Assembly: GCA_007695195.1 (NCBI GenBank)
Contig: REEG01000067.1
Coordinates: 1 to 56,956 of the forward strand
Direction: 5' to 3'
Length of the DNA stretch: 56,956 nt
Origin: Gemmatimonadales bacterium
GTDB taxonomy: Bacteria > Gemmatimonadota > Gemmatimonadetes > Longimicrobiales > Gaopeijiaceae
Under the pieces are notes generated by a model. That model saw only the letters and a program-made list of their open reading frames with translations, did no database searches and had not been told where the DNA came from. The translations under genes and the position numbers were made by a program. Every line of letters starts with the position of its first letter. Positions within the stretch are counted from its first letter, which is position 1. This document shows positions 1-7,726 of the stretch, piece after piece.

Positions 1-152
1 CTGACAGGAACCATTCCTTGAGGGGAATCCCCAGTGGCCCGGGGGTGGTCAAGCCCCCGTTGGTGGGAGGCCACCGTTGACGGGAGGCCGCCTCCGTTCT
101 CCCGAGCCGCTTCTTACCCAGGCCTGCCCAGCGGGCTGAAGCCTCGCCCATG
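1..152 (-). CDS. possible leftward gene, N-terminus only, cut by window edge
   Basis: An open frame runs leftward from an ATG at 152 to the window edge with no stop in about 50 codons and a GC-rich third position. Its last visible residues read GPLGIPLKEWFLS. I do not recognise the product. An in-frame TAA lies just upstream of the ATG, so the start is at or downstream of 152. No Shine-Dalgarno is visible, because the bases before the ATG are a T-rich arm of the palindrome at 155-178. If real, this gene would be the obvious target of that palindrome. The fragment is too short to exclude a chance open frame. Confidence 0.3.
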
Positions 153-154
153 AA

Positions 155-178
155 AAATTAGAACCGGGATTCTAATTT
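155..178. promoter_or_regulatory. perfect 9-bp inverted repeat, candidate regulator operator (copy 1)
   Basis: The sequence reads AAATTAGAA, six bases, then TTCTAATTT: a perfect 9+9 palindrome that is AT-rich in a very GC-rich background. A near-identical copy with the same 6-bp spacer lies at 438-460. Size and symmetry fit a dimeric winged-helix regulator. The Rrf2-family gene at 896-1402 is the nearest candidate, which is an inference. Confidence 0.6.
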
Positions 179-895
179 CGGGTTTCCCGCCTCCGTACGT
201 GCAGGTGACTGGTGGTTGTGGAGCTGAGGGCATGGGGGATGTGGGGAACGCGGGACCGACCGCGGCGACTGGGATCACCGGAGATGAGGGGCCGGCGGCT
301 CCGTGCAGACTTCTGGTTCACATCCGGGAGAAATCCTTCACGGACGTGCCGAGGGAAGCGAGGCAGCCATTCCCAACCCCCACCTGGACCCGGTTCCCAG
401 TGCGCCCTCTCCTCCCTCCTGCCTCTCCCCTCCCGCAAAATTAGAATCCACGTTCTATTTCTGCGGCGAGTAGCGCCGAGGACGAGGAAACGGACTGGTC
501 TGGCACGCACGAAGGGCCATCGTAGCACCGTGGCGGGGCTCCGGAGGGTCCTCCACCCCGGTGGGTGGGGCATTTGCTGAGGTTCTGATCACACGAATTG
601 CGGGCCCTCAGCGTTTGTTCTGGGTCGCTGTTGGTGCCGCGCGCACCTCCTCGGGACCTCCCCAGCACTTCCCCAAATGCGAGGCGGAAGGTGATGCTCC
701 ATGGGGACCCGCCGCCAACACGATCCCGGAACAAAGTCCCAAGGGTGCACTTGAGGTACGCCCGGAGATGTCTCGAATATCTGGAGTCCAGCATGCACTC
801 GAGGTGCGAGAGGATGGGGAGGGCCGGGAGCGGGCCGGGGCCGCTCAGTGGAGCGCTGCGGAAGGACTGGAGGGTCGGTCCGGGAGACGATCCGT
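179..895. other. about 700 bp without a supportable gene
   Basis: Several open frames of 80-200 codons cross this stretch on both strands, but they overlap each other, have Arg/Pro/Gly/Ser-rich translations and match no family I recognise. The only clear structure is the second palindrome at 438-460. The region may be a long regulatory intergenic stretch or the remains of a decayed gene. Confidence 0.5.
438..460. promoter_or_regulatory. near-perfect inverted repeat, candidate regulator operator (copy 2)
   Basis: The sequence reads AAATTAGAA, six bases, then TTCTATTT. It differs from copy 1 at 155-178 only by one missing A in the right arm and in the spacer bases. The same arm sequence and spacer length 283 bp away argue for a shared binding protein. 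Confidence 0.55.
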
Positions 896-1402
896 TCAGG
901 AGGCGCCGCCCGCGCCCTCGACCCTTCCATCATTCTGGCGTGGCAGGAGCGTTGCCGATGGGTCGGTCTCCATCCTGTCCGGCTGCTTTCGCTCCACCGC
1001 TGCCGCCATGGACTCAAGAGTGGTGGACTCCAGATACCGGCGGATCCCTTCCCGGATGGGCTTCCACGTCTCATGGAGAGGGCAGGGAGAGGTATCGGAG
1101 CACACCGCCAGTCCCACGGCGCACGACTCCAGATCGGCTGATCCATCCATGGCGTGACGGATCTCGAAGAGGCTGATCTCCGCCGGCGGGCGCTGCAGAT
1201 AATACCCACCGGTGGGGCCCCGGGCCGAGCCCAGGATGCCAGCATCCACAAGCCGGGTGAGGATGGTGGAGAGGAATGGGGAGGGGAGACCCTCCGCCTC
1301 GGCGATATCGCGAAGCTTGACCATTTCCGGCGAGTCCCTGTACCGACGGGCAAGATGGGTCGCGGCGCGGATTGCGTATTCGCAGGCGGAGGAATAGATC
1401 AT
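896..1402 (-). CDS. Rrf2-family transcriptional regulator, probable Fe-S sensor
   Basis: A 168-residue protein with an N-terminal winged helix-turn-helix (about residues 1-65, beginning MIYSSACEYAIRA) typical of the Rrf2/IscR/NsrR family. Three cysteines, C94, C101 and C107, sit where Fe-S Rrf2 proteins bind their cluster; the spacing is X6 and X5, slightly wider than the X5/X5 of IscR. An ATG 13 codons upstream (1441) is also in frame, but family N-termini begin at the Met used here. The upstream strand has a TTGACA-like hexamer and a TAATTT half-site resembling the palindromes at 155 and 438, so autoregulation is possible. It would sense nitric oxide, iron-sulfur status or redox; the sequence does not say which. 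Confidence 0.85.
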   Translation of the reverse strand: MIYSSACEYAIRAATHLARRYRDSPEMVKLRDIAEAEGLPSPFLSTILTRLVDAGILGSARGPTGGYYLQRPPAEISLFEIRHAMDGSADLESCAVGLAVCSDTSPCPLHETWKPIREGIRRYLESTTLESMAAAVERKQPDRMETDPSATLLPRQNDGRVEGAGGAS

Positions 1403-1802
1403 GCGTTCGGCGCAGTCCGAAGTGGGGAAGAAGGAGGGCAAGAATGGTCAAGGGGTGAACCTTCAGCGGAGCAGGAACACGCCGTCCCTCCATTAAAGTG
1501 TCAAATTAGGCATTGCCGGCCGCCCGCGCCACCTCGTAGTCTGTGCGTGCCTGGTGGCCACAGGTGATGCACACGTCCTGCAGGGCGGTGGGGACGCGGG
1601 GAGGTTGGGGTCAGGCTTCAGAGGCGCGTCCCCTTCGCTCCACTGGAGGGAGAGTGTCCCTACCGCTCATTGGAGTCTTTGCGAAAGGAAACCCATGATG
1701 GAGATACCCCGGCAAGAGCGTGGGGACATTCTCTAGTTTGGCATGGAAATTCCGGGAAATGGGGAGAGAGGCCGGGATCTCCCCTCCAACGCAGGAGTTT
1801 TC
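1403..1802. other. intergenic region between Rrf2 gene and radical SAM operon
   Basis: About 400 bp between divergently transcribed genes, with no convincing coding frame. It should hold both promoters. On the minus strand TTGACA at about 1502-1507 could be a -35 for the Rrf2 gene. On the plus strand an AGGAG lies a few bases before the ATG at 1803. Confidence 0.5.
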
Positions 1803-2849
1803 ATGCTCGATCCGCAACTGGAGCGAATCGCCCGTACCCTGGGCCCAAGCCGCTTCCCCAGGAAGCTGGCCCTGGAACTCTGCGCCGACTGCAACCTGGC
1901 GTGCTCCATGTGCCATCATCCGGAGATGCGCCGACCCAAGGGCGTGATGCCCTTCCTCCTCTGGAAGAAGTGTGCGGATGAAGTGGCCCGGGTCGATCCG
2001 GACACGGAGGTCTGGTTCTCCTTCTGCGGGGAGCCCCTCATGGAGCCGGATCTCCTGGTCGCCTTCCTCCGCTACGGCAGGCAGGTGGGGCTGCGTTCGT
2101 TGAACGTGAATACCAATGGTCAACTCCTGGTGCCTGAGGTCGCCGGTCCGCTCCTGACCAGTGGGGTGGGGACCATCGTCATCGGCATCGACGGATTCTC
2201 GAGCCCCGTGTACGCCTCGGTCCGGGTGAACGGTGATCGGGACGTGGTCTACCGGAATGTTGAGCATCTTCTCGAACTCCGCCGGGCCATGGACGACGGC
2301 CCGGAGATCCAGGTTCAGTTCATCGAGATGGACGAGAATGAGCATGAGATGCGGGCCTTCGCCGAGTACTGGCTCGAGCGCGGCGCCACCGTGAAGGTCA
2401 GGAACAAGCTCAGTTGGGGAGGGCGACTGGACACCCCGGCCCATCAGGCGGCGGACGACCGCATCCCCTGCCCGTGGGCCCTCACCATGATGCACGTGTT
2501 CTGGGATGGACGGGTCCCTCGCTGTTCCGGCGACGTGGAGGGCGAAGACTTCCAGGACAACGCGTGGCACGCTCCCCTCACCGAGATCTGGGGGCGTCTG
2601 GCCCCCTACCGGCAACTCCATCTGGACCGGCGGTTCGACGAGCTTCCTGATCGCTGCCACGACTGCCGGGACTGGATGAGCGGAGCCGCCGAGCGCGTCC
2701 GGGATGGCCAGTTGGACCGACTGGAGCGCCGTCGCCGGAAGCGCCCCCTTCCCGTGCCGGTGTCCGGCGCAGGGCGAGCGCTGGTCTCCGTCAAGTCGCC
2801 TCCGTCCCAGATCGTCCGGCGTGCCGACGTGCGACCACCTGCGCCATGA
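1803..2849 (+). CDS. radical SAM protein with C-terminal SPASM-like cysteines
   Basis: A 348-residue radical SAM enzyme. The cluster motif CNLACSMC (C30, C34, C37) would bind the [4Fe-4S] that cleaves S-adenosylmethionine. A GEPL motif and a typical (beta-alpha) core follow. The C-terminal third has further cysteines (IPCPWAL, PRCSGD, CHDC) of the SPASM/twitch type, which bind auxiliary clusters in peptide- and sugar-modifying enzymes. The ATG at 1803 has AGGAG just upstream and is preferred to an in-frame ATG at 1743. The stop overlaps the next ATG (ATGA), so it is coupled to an acyltransferase/carrier fusion. The substrate is unknown; a carrier-bound or sugar-nucleotide intermediate is an inference from the neighbour. 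Confidence 0.85.
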   Translation: MLDPQLERIARTLGPSRFPRKLALELCADCNLACSMCHHPEMRRPKGVMPFLLWKKCADEVARVDPDTEVWFSFCGEPLMEPDLLVAFLRYGRQVGLRSLNVNTNGQLLVPEVAGPLLTSGVGTIVIGIDGFSSPVYASVRVNGDRDVVYRNVEHLLELRRAMDDGPEIQVQFIEMDENEHEMRAFAEYWLERGATVKVRNKLSWGGRLDTPAHQAADDRIPCPWALTMMHVFWDGRVPRCSGDVEGEDFQDNAWHAPLTEIWGRLAPYRQLHLDRRFDELPDRCHDCRDWMSGAAERVRDGQLDRLERRRRKRPLPVPVSGAGRALVSVKSPPSQIVRRADVRPPAP

Positions 2850-3898
2850 ACTCGTCCATTGGGGTCCGTTCTTCGGCGGGAACCGGTCCGTCCCCAACCC
2901 TCTACCTGTGTGGAGCCGGAAACCCGGAAGGGGTGCGGCTGGCACTCAGGTTGGCCCGGAGCACCGGTCGGTGGAGTCGGCTGGCCCTCCTGGATGACGA
3001 TCCCAAGCTCCTTGGGGTGCGGAAGGTGGGTGTGGCGGTGGAGGGCCCCTTCTCCCACCTGGCCTCGGTGGACCGGGCCCGGGCCGAGGTGGTGAGCCTG
3101 GTGGCTCGCACCACCAGAGGCCGTGCCGACGTGGCTGCCCGGATCGAGGAGTGGGGGATCCCCTGGACCGGGCTGGTGAGCTCCGATGTGGACCTTTGGG
3201 GCGCCCAGACGGCGCCGGACTTGGTGGTCTATCAGAACGCCACCATTGGACCCGAGGCTCGAATCGAACCGGGGTGCGTGGTGTTCATGGGCGCGGCGGT
3301 GGGCCATGGCTCCCGGCTTGGGAGGCACTGTGTGGTGGGGGCAAACGCCGTCCTCAACGCCCGGGTTCGTATCGGTGACCGGGTCTACGTGGGAACCAAC
3401 GCCACCATCCTCCCGGAAGTCACCGTGGGAGACGATGTGACCATCGGTGCCGGGGTCACGGTGGTGGATGATGTCCCGGCCGGCGCCACCGTCTTCGCCG
3501 AGCCCGCCCGGGTGGTGGAAGGGCGCCGGGGAACCGATGGACCATCATACCCCTTCGCCGAGCCCGCCCTGTCCGAGCCCGCCCTGTCCGGGCTTGAGCG
3601 GGAGATGGCGGAGATCTGGGGTGCGGTACTGGATCTGGATCAGGTGCCCAAGGAGGCCAACTTCTTCGATCTGGGAGGGACGAGCCTCGCCGCGCTCCGG
3701 ATCGTGGGTCGAGCCAACGAACGTTTCGGACCGGTGCTCTGTCCGGTGGATCTGTTCGAATTCTCCACTGTACGGACCCTGACCAGGAAGGTGGCCGGTG
3801 GTGGGTCCTCGGCATCGGTGGGGGCAGGGGAGCTGGGGTCGGCCCAGCGGAGGGGCGACGCACGGCGCCGGATCCTGTCCCGCACTCCCCTCCGCTGA
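2846..3898 (+). CDS. NeuD/PglD-like acyltransferase fused to a phosphopantetheine carrier domain
   Basis: A 350-residue protein with three parts. Residues about 18-105 resemble the Rossmann-like N-terminal domain of NeuD/PglD sugar O/N-acetyltransferases. Residues about 118-225 are a left-handed beta-helix of hexapeptide repeats with a candidate catalytic His at H154. A linker with a tandem EPALS repeat (FAEPALSEPALSG) leads to a carrier-protein domain at about 248-320, whose FFDLGGTSL motif puts the phosphopantetheine serine at S280. The last 30 residues are basic. Translation is coupled to the upstream radical SAM gene by a 4-base overlap. The fusion suggests an acyl or aminoacyl group held on the carrier is moved by the beta-helix enzyme; no adenylation or thioesterase gene is nearby. 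Confidence 0.8.
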   Translation: MNSSIGVRSSAGTGPSPTLYLCGAGNPEGVRLALRLARSTGRWSRLALLDDDPKLLGVRKVGVAVEGPFSHLASVDRARAEVVSLVARTTRGRADVAARIEEWGIPWTGLVSSDVDLWGAQTAPDLVVYQNATIGPEARIEPGCVVFMGAAVGHGSRLGRHCVVGANAVLNARVRIGDRVYVGTNATILPEVTVGDDVTIGAGVTVVDDVPAGATVFAEPARVVEGRRGTDGPSYPFAEPALSEPALSGLEREMAEIWGAVLDLDQVPKEANFFDLGGTSLAALRIVGRANERFGPVLCPVDLFEFSTVRTLTRKVAGGGSSASVGAGELGSAQRRGDARRRILSRTPLR

Positions 3899-3916
3899 GG
3901 TCCCGAAGGGCAACGA

Positions 3917-5476
3917 CTAGGCGCCGGCCAGTACCCGGGCGACGCCGTCCCGTCGGGGGTCCCCGGCCCCGGCCCACCCTCGGGTTGACCGCTCCACCAG
4001 GTGGACGCCACCGAAGAAGAGGTTGTACCCGTCCCAGGCCCGACTCTCCGACCAGATGGCGGTGAGGGTCTCCAGTACCTCCGGTGAGAATCCCCCTTCG
4101 ATCTCAAGCTGCCGGCCTTCCACGTGGAGGCGCGGGAGAGCCACGGCTTCCTCCGCAGTCAGCCCCTCTTCCACCAGGGCGGCAGCCACCTGGAGGATGG
4201 CGGAGCGGATGCGGTTCGATCCCCCCGATCCCAGAACCACCAGACGCTCCTCATCCAGGGCCGCTCCCTCCTGTCCCACCAGGATGGAGGGAGCCATCAT
4301 GGAGGTGAGGCGGGTATCGGTGGGCCACCGCCCGAACCCCGCTGGTTGAAGGTCCTCTTCGCCGAGCATGTTGTTCAGCATGGCCCCCACCCCCGGGATC
4401 AGCCGGCCGCACCCCTCCCCATTGCTCGCGGTGAGGGCTGCGGCATTTCCCCATCGATCCAGAATGCTGATGTGGGTCGTCCCGCTCCGACCGGGGGCGT
4501 AGGCGGCGAGGACGTTCCGGTACCGCTGGATGAGATCGGTGCTCAGGACCCGTCGGTGGGCATCGACAGGTACCTCGGACTCCAGGTTTTCCCGACGCCG
4601 GGCGAGCCGCATGGCCTCAAGGGTCGCGGCGATACGCGCCGCTCGGGCCGGTGGGGTGGAAGGGGGCTGGTCCTCATCCAGGAGCGCCAACCCGAACGCC
4701 ACCAGGAGCCCTCCGGACGAGGGGGGTGGGTTGGTGAGGAATCGATGGTCCCGGAAGGATATCTCCAGGGGGCGTCGGACCTGCACCTGGTACGACTCCA
4801 GGTCGCTCCGGCGGAGGTGCCCACCCCCGCTCCGGGCCAACGCATCCAGAGACGCGGAGATCTCGCCACGGTAGAAGAGGTCCGGCCCCTCCAGAGCCAG
4901 CACATCCATGAAGTCGCCCAGCTCACGGAGAGGGTGGATGTCCCCCTGGTCAAGGAGCCGACCCTCCTGGCTGAACAGGGCCTCCACTTCGGGGGTGTCC
5001 ACCAGGATGGGGAGGAGCACCCGGGCCAGGCGGGCCTGCAGTTCATTGACCCGGACCCCCTCCCTGGCCATGCGCCGCGCCGGCTGCACCACGTCGGCCA
5101 TGGACATGCGGCCCAGTTCGTCCAGGATCCGAAAGGCTCCGGCGGGGAGCCCGGGTACCGCCGCTGCGCCCAACCCGATGTGGAAAGCCTGTCGGGCCGA
5201 GCCGAAGTCCGCCTCGATCTTGCGAAAATCCTCCTGATCCGGCCCGAGTCGCCGACCCGGTGTCTGACAGAAGAAGTCGTAGACCCGGGTCGGACCGGTC
5301 TCGGGCCGGGCCAGGAGGAAGCCGCCTCCACCGGGAGACACGAGCAGCGGTTCCGCCACACACGCGGCCCAGAGCGCCGCTACGACGGCGTCATAGGCAT
5401 TCCCCCCCGCTCTCAGGACCTCCTCGGCCGCCTCGAGGGTGGCTGGATGGCCGCACGCCACGGCCCCCTGGATCAT
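3917..5476 (-). CDS. ggt: gamma-glutamyltransferase family protein
   Basis: A 519-residue member of the Ntn-hydrolase gamma-glutamyltranspeptidase family, which cleaves or transfers the gamma-glutamyl group of glutathione and related amides. The autoprocessing motif GTTHISI places the nucleophile at T333, splitting a large N-terminal and a small C-terminal subunit of normal proportions. The glycine-rich GSGGSN segment lies in the small subunit. Unlike classical periplasmic GGTs it starts directly in the mature fold (MIQGAVACGH) without a visible signal peptide, so it may be cytoplasmic or its start may be misjudged. It follows the sugar dehydrogenase gene by 18 bp on the same strand and converges with the acyltransferase gene. 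Confidence 0.9.
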   Translation of the reverse strand: MIQGAVACGHPATLEAAEEVLRAGGNAYDAVVAALWAACVAEPLLVSPGGGGFLLARPETGPTRVYDFFCQTPGRRLGPDQEDFRKIEADFGSARQAFHIGLGAAAVPGLPAGAFRILDELGRMSMADVVQPARRMAREGVRVNELQARLARVLLPILVDTPEVEALFSQEGRLLDQGDIHPLRELGDFMDVLALEGPDLFYRGEISASLDALARSGGGHLRRSDLESYQVQVRRPLEISFRDHRFLTNPPPSSGGLLVAFGLALLDEDQPPSTPPARAARIAATLEAMRLARRRENLESEVPVDAHRRVLSTDLIQRYRNVLAAYAPGRSGTTHISILDRWGNAAALTASNGEGCGRLIPGVGAMLNNMLGEEDLQPAGFGRWPTDTRLTSMMAPSILVGQEGAALDEERLVVLGSGGSNRIRSAILQVAAALVEEGLTAEEAVALPRLHVEGRQLEIEGGFSPEVLETLTAIWSESRAWDGYNLFFGGVHLVERSTRGWAGAGDPRRDGVARVLAGA

Positions 5477-5494
5477 GGGCCGGCCCCGGGGAGG

Positions 5495-6724
5495 TCAGTC
5501 CTGATCGGCAGGCTCCATGCGCAGGATGGGCGTCGGCTCACCAACCCGGTCTTCCATCACCAGGTAGATGAGGCCGTCCGGTCCCTGGCGCACGTCCCGG
5601 ATGCGGCCCTGCTCCGGCACCAGGGTCTCCACGGTGACGGCCCGTCCATCCACCACCCGGACGCGGGAGAGCTGCTGGCCCGCGAGCCCACCACTGAAGA
5701 AGTCACCCTGCCAGCGGGGGAAGGCGTCGCCGGTGTAGATCATGAGCCCCGATGTAGCAATGGAGGGCGTCCAGTGATGGACGGGATCTTCCATCCCCTG
5801 CATCCGCACCGCCTCGTGGATGGGGGTACCCGGGCCGTAGTTCACGCCGAACCCCACCACCGGCCATCCGTAATTGACCCCGGGCTTGATGAGGTTGAGC
5901 TCATCACCGCCCTGGGGGCCGTGCTCGTTCTGCCACACCTCATTGGTCTCGGGGTGAATCGCCATCCCCTGGGCGTTCCGATGTCCCCAACTCCAGATCT
6001 CCGGAAGGACCCCTTCCTCACCCACGAAGGGATTGTCCGCCGGCACGCCACCATCGTCATGGATCCGGAGGGTGGTCCCGATGTGATCGGCGGGATCCTG
6101 CGCCGGATGCGCTTCCAGGTCGCCGACGGGGCGGACCTGCCGATCGCCTACCGTCACGAAGAGGTAGCCGTCGGCGTCGAAGGCGAGCCGTGAGCCATGG
6201 TGACCCCGTCCCTCGACCCAGGCTTCGGCTATCAGGATATCCTCCACATCGTGGAGGGCATCGTTCTCGAGCCGCCCCCGGGCCACGGCGGTGGTGCCCA
6301 TGGAGTCGTCATCGTTGGGCTTGGAGTAGCTCAGGTAGACGAACTGGTTGGTCTCGAAGTCCGGGTGCAGGATCACGTCCAGCAGTCCGCCCTGTCCTCC
6401 GACCCGGATGGTGGGAAGGCCTGGAACCGGATCCGGGAGGAGTCGGCCGTCCCGGACGATCCTCAACTGTCCGGGGCGCCCGTCCGGTGCCCGTTCGCCG
6501 CGTTCGGTCACCAGCATGTCTCCGCCGGGGAGGAAGGCCAGGGCCCAGGGGTGCTGGAGCCCGTCCACCACGGTGGCCAGGCGATAGGCGTGATGTTCGG
6601 ACTGGAAAACGGTATCGCCGGTCTCACGGGCGGCCTCGGCATCGGGCGTCTCACAGGCCGAAAGAAGGAGAGCACCGGCCAGGGCAAGGGTCACTGCAGG
6701 GAGTCTGCGGGCGTGTGAAGACAT
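5495..6724 (-). CDS. PQQ-dependent sugar dehydrogenase, lipoprotein (soluble aldose dehydrogenase family)
   Basis: A 409-residue protein with a lipoprotein signal peptide ending LLLSAC, so Cys24 should be lipidated and the protein anchored in the periplasm or outer membrane. The mature part is a six-bladed propeller of the glucose/sorbosone dehydrogenase (YliI/Asd) family, with motifs such as HPWALAFLPGG near the start, an HGSRLAFD segment and a WSWGHRNAQG segment. These enzymes oxidise aldoses with pyrroloquinoline quinone. It is the first gene of a short leftward pair with ggt. A GAGAAG purine stretch precedes the ATG. Confidence 0.88.
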   Translation of the reverse strand: MSSHARRLPAVTLALAGALLLSACETPDAEAARETGDTVFQSEHHAYRLATVVDGLQHPWALAFLPGGDMLVTERGERAPDGRPGQLRIVRDGRLLPDPVPGLPTIRVGGQGGLLDVILHPDFETNQFVYLSYSKPNDDDSMGTTAVARGRLENDALHDVEDILIAEAWVEGRGHHGSRLAFDADGYLFVTVGDRQVRPVGDLEAHPAQDPADHIGTTLRIHDDGGVPADNPFVGEEGVLPEIWSWGHRNAQGMAIHPETNEVWQNEHGPQGGDELNLIKPGVNYGWPVVGFGVNYGPGTPIHEAVRMQGMEDPVHHWTPSIATSGLMIYTGDAFPRWQGDFFSGGLAGQQLSRVRVVDGRAVTVETLVPEQGRIRDVRQGPDGLIYLVMEDRVGEPTPILRMEPADQD

Positions 6725-6925
6725 GGGCTTCTCAGGTTCCGGGTCGGGTAGGTGGTTTCAGATTGAAATGATGGCGGGCTGGAGCGGTTTGCGAAAGGGA
6801 TTGAGGCTCCATCCAGCACAATGAGGGCATTCGAGATTGCCGACCCCCGGTGCCCCTCCTACCTTCCACTACACCTTTCGCGAGGCGCCGTATCGGGATT
6901 CCTCCAACCCCTACCCCGGGCTGCC

Positions 6926-7705
6926 ATGCAACGACCTCACCTGTATTTCACCGCCATTCCCGAAACCCTCATCTACTCCATGCTTCCCCCGCAGGAGTTC
7001 GGGAAGTACCTCTCCATCGGCTCGCAGAAGCTGAAGAGCAATCAATCCATCTTCTTCGAGGTGGATCCGGAGTTCACCAGCCAGTACTTCCCCCTGGAGC
7101 AGGGCCTGGCCCGCTGTCGCCCCCACGCTGACGGGTCGACGCGACGCTCCACCTATGTCTCGGTCTACCGGGTGCTGGAGCACATCCCGGTCTCGGCCCT
7201 GGGGAGTCTGTTCCTCACCACGCGGGTGGGCCTCACATTGGAGTTGACCCGCGGAGACTACCACGGCGACCAGGATGACCGCCTCTACATGTTCCAGGAG
7301 CTTGCACCGGTCTTCCCCAAGGTCGCTAGCTCGCTGGGACCCCTGGGGTTCGCCCGACACGTCACCGATCCCACCCAGCCCGTAAGCATGCCCCGCATCG
7401 CCTTCGCCGACCTTCGCCTGGAGGGGTTGGCTCGGGACCCGGCCGGAGCCTCGGCCGATAACCTTCCCTACAGCGGGATCCCTCACATCCGGGAGACCCT
7501 TTCATCGCTCAAGCGGAGCCCTGAGAAGCGGACCAGGATCATCAATCGGGATATCCGGCAGGATATTCACTTCCCCCTCGTCGAGGGGGGATTCTACGTG
7601 GGAGACCAGACGGACTTCGCCTTCTACCCGATGCCGGAGGAAGACGTCCTCCGCCGGGAGAATACTTCCTGGTGGAACTCCGCGAGTCGGACCGCCACCC
7701 TGTAA
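6926..7705 (+). CDS. conserved hypothetical protein
   Basis: A 259-residue soluble protein with no signal peptide or membrane segment. I do not recognise the family. The start at 6926 (MQRPHLYFTAIPETL) is chosen because the 35 codons before it in the same frame are Pro/Arg-rich and low in coding character. It has many aromatic and charged residues and no cysteine cluster or nucleotide-binding loop. It lies 21 bp upstream of the pyrophosphatase on the same strand, so the two may be co-transcribed, and it is divergent from the sugar dehydrogenase. Confidence 0.75.
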   Translation: MQRPHLYFTAIPETLIYSMLPPQEFGKYLSIGSQKLKSNQSIFFEVDPEFTSQYFPLEQGLARCRPHADGSTRRSTYVSVYRVLEHIPVSALGSLFLTTRVGLTLELTRGDYHGDQDDRLYMFQELAPVFPKVASSLGPLGFARHVTDPTQPVSMPRIAFADLRLEGLARDPAGASADNLPYSGIPHIRETLSSLKRSPEKRTRIINRDIRQDIHFPLVEGGFYVGDQTDFAFYPMPEEDVLRRENTSWWNSASRTATL

Positions 7706-7726
7706 CCCAATGGAGACAGGCCTGCC

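Noticed and set aside
172-1176. Several overlapping open frames of 80-200 codons on both strands in the left region
   Set aside because: They overlap each other and the Rrf2 gene, are Arg/Pro/Ser-rich and match no family.
1739-1753. A sigma-54-like element TGGCATG-N4-TTCC before the radical SAM operon, with GGACATT nearby
   Set aside because: The -12 GC is CC, and a 7-base match to GGACATT is expected several times by chance; spacing to the -24 box is too short for an activator site.
4124-6193. A 689-codon open frame on the plus strand
   Set aside because: It is antisense to ggt and the sugar dehydrogenase, both of which have clear motifs; long antisense frames are expected at this GC content.
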